From Syntrophomonadaceae bacterium (GTDB taxonomy: Bacteria > Bacillota > Dethiobacteria > DTU022): a DNA stretch of 19,562 nucleotides. A program made the translations under genes and the position numbers. The notes beneath the pieces are model-generated. The model worked only from the letters and a program-made list of their open reading frames with translations, was not told where the DNA came from and made no database searches. Where the stretch lies: contig SLSE01000105.1 in NCBI GenBank assembly GCA_007130585.1, forward strand, positions 1 through 19,562, in the 5' to 3' direction. Shown piece after piece: positions 6,715 to 13,288 of this stretch. The number at the start of each line of letters is the position of its first letter. Position 1 is the stretch's first letter.

Positions 6715-7782
6715 TTACTGATCTTTCAGTTTTCCCTCCAAAACAAGGTCGAACACGGGACAGGGGCTTAAGGCTTCAGTCATTCTCGCTAAAAATATAT
6801 CCGGGTTGTAATCCCGCCCAGATGGATCAGTAGGATTGATGGTGACGGCCAGCAGGTTAAGCCGGTTTATTGCCATGATCCGCCCCCCCCGGTCAGTAAA
6901 CCGGCTAAAGGTCCCTGGAGTCAGGAAAAGTTTTGTTGCATCTTTTACGATCACTGGCGGCGGGTTGGGCGTAAGTTTCATTAACTCGGTTATAATATCG
7001 TCCACCAGGGCTCCACCGAAAACAAAAGCTGCCGTTTCTTTGCTGAATTTAGCCAGGGCCTGCCTGACGGCGAGCAGGGGGATTGCCGCCTTTATCGCTT
7101 CAACCCTGTAAGTATCCCCCGAACGGTATACAACAGCGGCGCTGCCTTCCGCCAGCCCTTTCTTTGCCACTTTTAACAGCAGTGCTTCAGAAACGGTGGG
7201 GGTTTCCATTAGTTTAAGCCGGAATGCCGTCTTTTTAACCACATCTTCCATGGTCGGGCCCAGTGAAGCCCCCGTGGCCAGGATAGTTCCATCCGTAACC
7301 TGCGGCGAAGCCGAAGCCATCCTGTTGATCGCTCCATCAACCAGAATGTATTCCGCACCCAGGGCAAACATTCTGGCGGTTAATTTCTTCAGGCCGCTCA
7401 CACTGCCCGGCCCGGCCAGTTCGATCAAACCGCCTGCTTTTACCCCGGCAATAATGATTAACCCCAGCGGGGTTGATAAATCGCTTGTTTCAATTAATAC
7501 CAGTTCAGCCTCGGCGGCTTCAAAACAGGCCCCGGCCGTGGCCGCGTAAGCGCCTTGCGGTGCATAAATCCGCGGCTTCTCTTTCAGTGTCAACCTGTCA
7601 AAACGCTCTCCGTCATACCCTGCCGAAACAAGGCCGGTAGTCAGTCTTTTTTTTTCAAACTCCGCAATGAGTCGATTCAGTGTTACCGTCTTTCCAACAT
7701 TCTTGGTCATCCCCACTATAGCGATGGCCCGGCAATCCTTTTCCTCGATAATTTTAATAAGTTTGTCCATCCTGAGAAACAC
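6715..7782 (-). CDS. P-loop NTPase-like protein upstream of kamDE; candidate aminomutase reactivation factor (KamB-like)
   Basis: Soluble protein of 355 residues with a Walker A motif, GMTKNVGKT, at residues 24-32, followed by a segment resembling the SIMIBI/dethiobiotin-synthetase style of P-loop fold (LTTGLVSAGYDGERFD, VLIETSD near 95-102, ILVDGAINRMAS near 145-158). The C-terminal third has alternating strands and helices and no recognised motif. In characterised lysine-fermentation clusters the genes before kamDE are kamB and kamC, thought to maintain or reactivate the mutase, so position points to a KamB-type role; this is inference. A MutS-like kamC is absent here. The start is ambiguous: GTG 7782, or ATG 7770 which removes four residues; neither has a good Shine-Dalgarno. 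It is first in the leftward kam operon and faces the PucR-type gene across about 290 bases. Confidence 0.7.
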   Translation of the reverse strand: MFLRMDKLIKIIEEKDCRAIAIVGMTKNVGKTVTLNRLIAEFEKKRLTTGLVSAGYDGERFDRLTLKEKPRIYAPQGAYAATAGACFEAAEAELVLIETSDLSTPLGLIIIAGVKAGGLIELAGPGSVSGLKKLTARMFALGAEYILVDGAINRMASASPQVTDGTILATGASLGPTMEDVVKKTAFRLKLMETPTVSEALLLKVAKKGLAEGSAAVVYRSGDTYRVEAIKAAIPLLAVRQALAKFSKETAAFVFGGALVDDIITELMKLTPNPPPVIVKDATKLFLTPGTFSRFTDRGGRIMAINRLNLLAVTINPTDPSGRDYNPDIFLARMTEALSPCPVFDLVLEGKLKDQ

Positions 7783-7804
7783 CGCCGGAAAAAAGATAAA
7801 AAAA

Positions 7805-7919
7805 GATTCTACTGCGGCTGATATTTTACAATGGCTTCAGATGCGGCTCCTGGAACTAAAGGCGCTGGCATATATATTAAAACTGAAAGAACCACAGTTA
7901 CTTGTTCAGCAGTAGAATC
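7805..7919. repeat. Widely spaced perfect 11-bp inverted repeat in the kam/pucR control region
   Basis: GATTCTACTGC at 7805-7815 is repeated exactly inverted as GCAGTAGAATC at 7909-7919, with 93 bases between. On the kam-side transcript the second arm is followed directly by seven Us and, after a short gap, six more, about 23 bases before the P-loop gene's GTG. This allows two readings: a leader RNA with an attenuator-like closing stem, or paired operator half-sites for a looping regulator. A nested AACTG-N9-CAGTT repeat lies at 7881-7899. Confidence 0.6.
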
Positions 7920-7934
7920 GGGTTAAGTGTACTA

Positions 7935-7947
7935 TTTTGTGACAAAA
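7935..7947. promoter_or_regulatory. Palindrome TTTTGT-G-ACAAAA, candidate operator
   Basis: A perfect 6-bp dyad around a central G in the AT-rich part of the divergent region. It contains a TGTGA half-site, but no matching TCACA arm at CRP/FNR spacing, so the binding protein cannot be named. Confidence 0.4.
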
Positions 7948-7986
7948 ATATCATTCTCTCCGGGGGCTAAAGATCCCGCCAATTAA

Positions 7987-8003
7987 TTATACATAGTGTA
8001 TAA
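7987..8003. promoter_or_regulatory. Palindrome TTATACA-TAG-TGTATAA upstream of the pucR-type gene
   Basis: A perfect 7-bp dyad with a 3-base centre, 72 bases before the regulator's ATG. Its arms resemble -10 hexamers in both orientations, so a protein bound here would compete with RNA polymerase; an autoregulatory operator is plausible. No convincing -35 element is visible at the right distance. Confidence 0.45.
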
Positions 8004-8074
8004 CGGAAGGAAATTTAGGGCTGACCGCGAATTCTTTGCAATACAGTTTACAGCAGGCAGGATGGTGCCGGGAG

Positions 8075-9322
8075 ATGGCTTTTACCGTTGCCGAAGCATT
8101 AAAAATTGATATATTTCGCAAGTGCCGCCTGCTTACCGGGCAGGCCGGCCTGCAGAACGAAATCCGCTGGGTAAATATCCTGGAGATTCTCGACGACCTC
8201 AGGCATATTGAGCCGGGCGAATTTTTGATTACAACAGCGCACGGATTTAACGTTGAAAGCAGGGCCAAACAGCTTGATATGGTCGAGCTCTTTGCATCGA
8301 GGAATCTGGCCGCCATGGCCATACAAACAGGGCACTACCTGCAGGAAATCCCCCCATCTTTTATCAGGTTTTCCGAAAACTATAACATCCCCTTAATTGA
8401 GATCCCTCCCGAAGCCAGTTTTAAAAGCCTGACCAGGGCCCTGATGAATGAGCTGATGCGCCGTGAACTTCTTGAAGCAGATCCTGCTGCCCTCCCTTCC
8501 GGTAAAAGTCGCCTGGAAAAACAGATCGCCGGCATGAAAGAACTCTGGCGGAAGCTGGTTGAGGAAGTTAACTATGAAGGCCTGACCATTCAACTGAACA
8601 AGTTCGGTCTCAAACCGGGTGACCCTGTTTTGGTCATGGACTTTGATATTGACTCTGAGGAGAAGAGTGAACTGGCTAATACTTCCGAACAGGCGGCAGC
8701 ACAGGCTCTCGGACAGCTGCATGTTCCCTTTCTAATCGGGCTTTCCGACAATTTTATAACCCTGCTTGTTCAATCTGACCAGCTAAAAAAGCAGGCTACC
8801 GCAACCGATACCCTGATTGCCGAGCAAATCCTGGAGGTTTTGCAGCGCCACCTGCCGGAATATAACGTCCGGATCGGCTTAAGCAATATCCATGACAATT
8901 TCGGCATGATCAGGCAGGCCCTCGACGAAGCCAAAAAAGCCCGGCAGGCCGCCCACCTGGAACTGCTTGACCATACGAATATCGCTTCCCTTCGTTATAT
9001 GAATCTATACCGGCTGATTATGGATACTGAAAACATGGAAATGCTGAAAAGTATCTATAACAAAACTGCCAGGCCGCTGGTAGAATATGATCGCAGGTCG
9101 AAAGGCTCCCTGCTGATGACTCTGCAGGTTTACCTCCAGCAGCAAAGCATAAAAAAAGCTTCAGAAATCCTGTTTGTCCACCGCCATACCATGAAGTACA
9201 GACTTAACCAGATTGAAAACCTGACCGGATTTAACCCTCTTCTGCCCGGGGAAGCTCTTCAGCTGAATATCGGCCTTCACATCTACTATTACATGAAAGC
9301 TTTAAACCTGATTTCGGGGTAA
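8075..9322 (+). CDS. PucR family transcriptional regulator
   Basis: Predicted DNA-binding regulator of 415 residues and the only convincing plus-strand gene. The N-terminal PucR domain (about 1-125) starts MAFTVAEALKIDIF and carries the family pattern RWVNILEILDDLRHIEPGEFLITTAHG; a central GGDEF-like ligand domain runs from about 160 to 300; the C-terminal PucR helix-turn-helix is seen in QQSIKKASEILFVHRHTMKYRLNQIENLTG (about 358-387), near the end as is usual. The reading frame extends to a TTG at 8036, but homologues begin at the equivalent of ATG 8075, so I use that; the Shine-Dalgarno is weak (GGATGG about ten bases upstream). Members respond to nitrogen compounds such as purines or amino acids. 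Divergent from the kam operon, it is the natural candidate to control kamDE, probably through the inverted repeats between them. Confidence 0.92.
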   Translation: MAFTVAEALKIDIFRKCRLLTGQAGLQNEIRWVNILEILDDLRHIEPGEFLITTAHGFNVESRAKQLDMVELFASRNLAAMAIQTGHYLQEIPPSFIRFSENYNIPLIEIPPEASFKSLTRALMNELMRRELLEADPAALPSGKSRLEKQIAGMKELWRKLVEEVNYEGLTIQLNKFGLKPGDPVLVMDFDIDSEEKSELANTSEQAAAQALGQLHVPFLIGLSDNFITLLVQSDQLKKQATATDTLIAEQILEVLQRHLPEYNVRIGLSNIHDNFGMIRQALDEAKKARQAAHLELLDHTNIASLRYMNLYRLIMDTENMEMLKSIYNKTARPLVEYDRRSKGSLLMTLQVYLQQQSIKKASEILFVHRHTMKYRLNQIENLTGFNPLLPGEALQLNIGLHIYYYMKALNLISG

Positions 9323-9325
9323 AAT

Positions 9326-9385
9326 ACCCTGCTATGCCAAACCGCCCGGTTTATATGGCTGCAGCCCGCTCCCGTCTACCAGGGT
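9326..9385. terminator. Structured intergenic segment between convergent genes
   Basis: An outer ACCCTG/CAGGGT pair (9326-9331 with 9380-9385) encloses GCC/GGC and AAACC-GCCC-GGTTT stems. A-rich sequence lies on the left and TTAAAAGTAAAAC on the right. It sits between the regulator stop and the carrier stop, where a bidirectional terminator would be expected, but no strong T-run follows on either strand. Confidence 0.35.
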
Positions 9386-9404
9386 TAAAAGTAAAACTTT
9401 GTAT

Positions 9405-11084
9405 TTAACGCATGGCGATCGGGAGAAGGTAAGCAGCGCCCAGGCCGAGCAGTCCGGCGAAGATCAGGTAGTAGGCCAGGGGAAGAAGCACTCTTCTGAT
9501 CAGGATTCCTTCCGCACCCAGCAGGCTGACCGTCGCGCAGGCGGCAACCACATTGTGAACACAGATCATATTGCCGGCCGCCCCTCCAACAGCCTGGAGG
9601 GCAACCGTTAATACAGGCGATACTCCGATCTCGGCAGCCACCTGGTGCTGAAAAAAAGAAAACATCATGTTACTGATCGTATTGCTCCCTGCAATGAAGG
9701 CGCCGAGGGCGCCGATCAAAGGTGAAAACAGGGGCCAGGCGCCGCCTGCCAGGTCGGCCGCTCCCCTGGCGAGAACCATGGGCATGCCATCAAGTCCGGC
9801 CAGGTTAAGGCCCGAATTGATAAATATGCGCACCATGGGCACGGCAAACCCGAGGGCAAAAGCTGCTCCCGCTACCGTAGAGACCGATTTCCTGAATGCG
9901 GCCCTGAAGGCAGGGAGTTCAACTTTCTGGACAACCAGGGCAAAACATACCGCGGCTAAAAACATTGTCCCGGGCAGGTAGAGCGGTTGGACTGCGGTAG
10001 AAATCCCGGTTCCGAAAATGTTTTCTATTTGAATAGTAAGAAGAGCCCCCGATAAAAATTCTTTAAGCAGGGGCCAGGTCCTGGTTAGCAGGAGTAGAAG
10101 CGCAACCACAAGGTAGGGCGACCAGGCCGCAGCAAGGCTCATTGATCTCCCGGCGGCCCGGTTGTTATGAGCGTCTGCCCCGGCCCAGGACTCTTCCCAG
10201 CGGTCCCGGGGAGGAAAATCCCAGGATTCCCGCGGCAGCAGAAACCCCTTCCGGGCTGCCAGGATGAGGACAGGCAGTCCGGCAAGGGCGCTGAGCAGCG
10301 ACGGGAATTCCGGGCCGATGTAAACAGCGATAATGGCGTAGGGTACGGTAAAGACAAGGCCGGCAAAAAGGGCAAAAGGCGCCGCCGCCAGGCCGTCCCT
10401 GTAAGAACGTCGCGATCCGAAGTGCCGCGTCAGCATCATGACCATTATTAAGGGGATAAATGTACCGACCAGGGCATGGATAATACCAATATGTCCGCTT
10501 ATGAGACCGAGGTACCCCGTAAATGCGGGGGCATGCCTGTCCGGAGAACCGAGCAGACCGTGAATTGCAGGATGATCGAGACCGGCGCCGATGCCCAGTA
10601 AAACGGGGGTGCCCACAACACCGAAAGAGACAGGAGTGCTCTGGACAATCAGGGCGCAGAGGACTGCCGCTGCTGCCGGAAACCCGAGAACAACCAGCAG
10701 GGGTGCGGCAACCGCCGCCGGTGTTCCGAAGCCCGACGCTCCCTCGATAAAAGAACCAAACATCCAGGCCACTATAATAACCTGGATACGCCTGTCGGAG
10801 GTTATCGTGGAAAAGGCGCCCCGCATAACCCCGACAGCGCCGCTGACCGTTAATGTATTAAGCATCAGGATAGCCCCGAAAACAATGTAGAGAAGGGTTG
10901 ATGCCACAATCAAACCCTCAATGGTAGAAGCGGCAGCAACAGTATACGGAATCCGCCAAACGAGGAGACCCATTAAAACAGTATAGCACCAGGCCAGCGG
11001 CATAGCTGCCCTGGCCGGCATACGGAAGACAACCAGTAAAAGAAAAACGGCAAGGATAGGGGTCAGTGCAAAAAAAGTATACAT
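9405..11084 (-). CDS. L-lactate permease family transporter (LctP/LldP-GlcA type)
   Basis: Polytopic carrier of 559 residues with about 12-14 hydrophobic helices, matching the length and layout of the lactate permease family, which imports lactate or glycolate with protons. Characteristic segments are FIEGASGFGTPAAVAAPLLV (about 112-131) and, near the C-terminus, GSNTISNMMFSFFQHQVA, followed by an AVGGAAGNMICVHNVVAAC stretch. A hydrophilic loop (about 300-320, DFPPRDRWEESWAGADAHNN) lies mid-protein. ATG 11084 is preceded by a modest GAGG 11 bases upstream. The gene lies 31 bases after the RDD gene on the same strand and converges with the PucR-type gene. No lactate dehydrogenase or lut-type oxidation gene is in the window, so lactate as substrate is a family-level assumption; another 2-hydroxy acid is possible. 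Confidence 0.92.
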   Translation of the reverse strand: MYTFFALTPILAVFLLLVVFRMPARAAMPLAWCYTVLMGLLVWRIPYTVAAASTIEGLIVASTLLYIVFGAILMLNTLTVSGAVGVMRGAFSTITSDRRIQVIIVAWMFGSFIEGASGFGTPAAVAAPLLVVLGFPAAAAVLCALIVQSTPVSFGVVGTPVLLGIGAGLDHPAIHGLLGSPDRHAPAFTGYLGLISGHIGIIHALVGTFIPLIMVMMLTRHFGSRRSYRDGLAAAPFALFAGLVFTVPYAIIAVYIGPEFPSLLSALAGLPVLILAARKGFLLPRESWDFPPRDRWEESWAGADAHNNRAAGRSMSLAAAWSPYLVVALLLLLTRTWPLLKEFLSGALLTIQIENIFGTGISTAVQPLYLPGTMFLAAVCFALVVQKVELPAFRAAFRKSVSTVAGAAFALGFAVPMVRIFINSGLNLAGLDGMPMVLARGAADLAGGAWPLFSPLIGALGAFIAGSNTISNMMFSFFQHQVAAEIGVSPVLTVALQAVGGAAGNMICVHNVVAACATVSLLGAEGILIRRVLLPLAYYLIFAGLLGLGAAYLLPIAMR

Positions 11085-11115
11085 TTTTTATTCAGCCTCA
11101 AACTGGCGGCCCGCG

Positions 11116-11898
11116 TTACCCTCTGTACTGTTCAACATCAATAACCTGCGTTTTGGCCAGCATGTCCCCGAGACGGTGGCCTCTGTCATGGACCAAAAGC
11201 ACGATCAACTCGACTATACTCAAGCCGGCTAAAGCATTGAGGAGCCAGAGAACAATGTTGCGCACAAATGACTTGCCCTTGTCACACGGGCTGTTATTTT
11301 CAAGGTTAACTACCATCAGGCCGCAGATTCTCTTTCCCCAGCTCTGCCCGGCACCAAAACCGTCGCGGAGCAGGAAGTAGAAAAGACCCCATAAGCCGCC
11401 GACAATGAAGATAATAACCATGAAAGCGACCGCCACCACATTCAGTCCCTCAGCTGAGGGGCCGTTTAACTGGCCGGGTACCGCCGTATAAGTCAAGTAG
11501 GGAATTATGCCAAGCGGAATTAGCAGCATCAGCGGCAGCCCGGCAATAATGCCATCGATGATATAGGCAAGAATCCTTCTTCCGACCCCCGCCCGGGGGT
11601 AGGCATAACCGCTTCCCGGAAACTGATCCGGCCGGGGCGGAGGGGGCGTCCCCTGTCCGTCGGCAAATCTTTGCCGATCGCTGCCCACCGGGGGATTTGG
11701 AGGTGGACCCTGCCCTGCGCTCACCGGGGTTGGCGGCGCGGAACTATCCGGTTGAGAAGTTTCCTCTCCCGGCCCGGACAGCGGCACCGGCGGCTCCTCC
11801 GACAAGTATGACTTGCAATACCTGCACTTAACAGCTCCCATCAATATTTCTTCTCCGCAATAGGGGCAGTTTTTCATTTCTTTTTTCTTCTCCGCCAT
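11116..11898 (-). CDS. RDD family membrane protein with N-terminal zinc ribbon
   Basis: Membrane protein of 260 residues of unknown function. Order: a zinc ribbon with Cys11-x2-Cys14 and Cys25-x2-Cys28 (CPYCGEEI, KCRYCKSY); a disordered proline/glycine-rich linker of about 65 residues; then an RDD domain beginning GVGRRILAYIIDGIIAGLPL, with the typical Arg and Asp and several hydrophobic helices, including GQSWGKRICGLMVV and HRLGDMLAKTQVI. The zinc ribbon and linker are likely cytoplasmic. GCGGAGGT lies 6 bases before ATG 11898. It sits 87 bases after the DUF71 gene and 31 before the permease. RDD proteins have been proposed to take part in transport or ion tolerance, but nothing here fixes a role. 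No promoter was identified in the upstream gap, so it may be read from the cobalamin operon. Confidence 0.88.
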   Translation of the reverse strand: MAEKKKEMKNCPYCGEEILMGAVKCRYCKSYLSEEPPVPLSGPGEETSQPDSSAPPTPVSAGQGPPPNPPVGSDRQRFADGQGTPPPPRPDQFPGSGYAYPRAGVGRRILAYIIDGIIAGLPLMLLIPLGIIPYLTYTAVPGQLNGPSAEGLNVVAVAFMVIIFIVGGLWGLFYFLLRDGFGAGQSWGKRICGLMVVNLENNSPCDKGKSFVRNIVLWLLNALAGLSIVELIVLLVHDRGHRLGDMLAKTQVIDVEQYRG

Positions 11899-11985
11899 CT
11901 TCTACCTCCGCAAATTGTTCAGTTTTCCGTTACGTTTCTGCCAGCTAAATATTTTCAACAAGCGGCCGGTATAATCCTGCCCCGT

Positions 11986-12654
11986 TTATAATAACACTTC
12001 CAGCAGTGACCGGTTATCGCTATGCCTGACCTCACCGGTTTTAAATTTAAGCGGCTCGTTGAAGAGGGGGCCGTCAATTACCAGTGTATGGGCCTCTCCG
12101 CCTTCCCCGCAGGGAGAAATGCCGGTACCGACACAGTAATCAATGTAATCTTCATCGATAATCCGGCCCAACCAGCGTTCGTCAACCAGGTCGCTGCGGA
12201 TGGCCACTACAAGGGCCCGGACTTCTCTTCTCAACAGCTCTTCCGCAACCTGCCGCTCTTCCATTAACCAGAGAGGCAGGTTGTGATTTATGCCGCAGCG
12301 CCGGCACATTTTCACAACCCAGTCACGGTGCTCCGGCAGGTTAATATCGCCAAAAACTCCGCCGCTGATTCCACGTTCTTTTTTGATCCGTTTCACAGCC
12401 CTTTCAAAACCGTTTTCGTAACTTTCCCAGGTTACCTCCTCGGTTACCAGGGGTATGCCGAGCAGGCGGGCCTGGTATTCAAGCAATGCAGTTTTTATAC
12501 CATGTGAACGGCTTTCTCCGTCAGCGCTGACAAAACTGAGCAGGCAGGCAATATCAAGGCCCTGTTCCCTGGCCAGCAGCAGCGAAAGGTAGGCATCTTT
12601 GCCTCCGCTCCAGGAAACAAATACCTTATCGCCCGGCAAATTGTTAATTTCCAT
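11986..12654 (-). CDS. DUF71/COG2102 (Dph6-like) ATP pyrophosphatase in the B12 operon
   Basis: Predicted PP-loop ATP pyrophosphatase of 222 residues. The PP-loop SWSGGKDAYLSLLLA is at residues 14-28, and the C-terminal family motif is GISPCGEGGEAHTLVIDGPLF (about 178-198), matching the CGExGExHT pattern of the DUF71 family. Between these is GDINLPEHRDWV. The archaeal/eukaryotic relatives are diphthine-ammonia ligases, but bacteria lack diphthamide. Comparative genomics has proposed that a bacterial DUF71 subgroup acts in B12 salvage, and the location here fits: it overlaps the 3' end of cobC by 11 bases and is the eighth gene of a cobalamin operon. GGGAGGA lies about 9 bases before ATG 12654. 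The actual reaction (an ATP-driven amidation or adenylation) is unknown. Family confident, B12 role inferred from context. Confidence 0.88.
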   Translation of the reverse strand: MEINNLPGDKVFVSWSGGKDAYLSLLLAREQGLDIACLLSFVSADGESRSHGIKTALLEYQARLLGIPLVTEEVTWESYENGFERAVKRIKKERGISGGVFGDINLPEHRDWVVKMCRRCGINHNLPLWLMEERQVAEELLRREVRALVVAIRSDLVDERWLGRIIDEDYIDYCVGTGISPCGEGGEAHTLVIDGPLFNEPLKFKTGEVRHSDNRSLLEVLL

Positions 12655-13285
12655 CTATTAATTCCTCCCTGTAATCTCCGGCACCGAGATAATCGGTACG
12701 GTTATAATAAACAACCTTAAAGCCGTCTCCTTCCCGGCGAATCAGGCTGATTGAGGCATTATCGATTTTAATGTCCCAAAAACTTGCCGCGTTAACGTTA
12801 AGGACATGGTAGAGCAGGGCGCGGATCGAACCGCCATGGCTGACGGCGGCTATCCGGCTGCCCGGAGGAACCTGTGCGGTTACCCGGTCCAGGAAACTTT
12901 TCATCCTGGCGCATACCCGGGCCAGCGTTTCTCCGTCAGGGGTGGACCGGTTAAAGGGATCGTCAAACCAGAGCCTGATCTCCCCGCCCCACCGGGATTC
13001 GATTTGATCATAGGTGAGCCCTTCCCACTGCCCGAAGTTTATTTCCCTCAGCAGGGGTGTGACAACAGGTTTTAACCCCGTCATCGAACCTACTACCCGG
13101 GCAGTATGCACTGCCCGTTTTAAATTGCTGGAATAGAGGCCGCCGATATTATGCCTGCCCAGGAAAAACCCGGCTTTTTCCGCCTGCCGGATACCTTCTT
13201 CCGTAAGCGGGGATTCAGACCAACCTATGTAGCGCCTTTCTTTATTTGACTCAGTTTGTCCGTGCCGGACAAGGTACAGGTCCAT
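12644..13285 (-). CDS. cobC: Histidine phosphatase, probable alpha-ribazole phosphatase
   Basis: Phosphoglycerate-mutase-like phosphatase of 213 residues that would remove the 5'-phosphate from alpha-ribazole phosphate (or adenosylcobalamin 5'-phosphate) at the end of nucleotide-loop assembly. Catalytic features: RHGQTESN with phospho-accepting His8, Arg57 in SSNLKRA, acid Glu81 in REINFGQWEG, and His150 in SHGGS. The REINFG.WEG pattern and the length are typical of CobC. It starts 3 bases after the cobT stop with GGGAG in the cobT end, and its own stop overlaps the DUF71 start. By sequence alone it could be a general phosphatase; the operon makes the CobC role likely. Confidence 0.88.
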   Translation of the reverse strand: MDLYLVRHGQTESNKERRYIGWSESPLTEEGIRQAEKAGFFLGRHNIGGLYSSNLKRAVHTARVVGSMTGLKPVVTPLLREINFGQWEGLTYDQIESRWGGEIRLWFDDPFNRSTPDGETLARVCARMKSFLDRVTAQVPPGSRIAAVSHGGSIRALLYHVLNVNAASFWDIKIDNASISLIRREGDGFKVVYYNRTDYLGAGDYREELIDGN

Positions 13286-13288
13286 TAG

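Noticed and set aside
7805..7919. A small MITE-like element with 11-bp terminal inverted repeats
   Set aside because: No target-site duplication flanks the arms and no second copy is visible in the window; a regulatory leader or operator fits the position better.
7931..7954. A CRP/FNR-type site at TGTGA-N6-TATCA
   Set aside because: The second arm does not match TCACA, and the tighter TTTTGT-G-ACAAAA dyad describes the same bases better.
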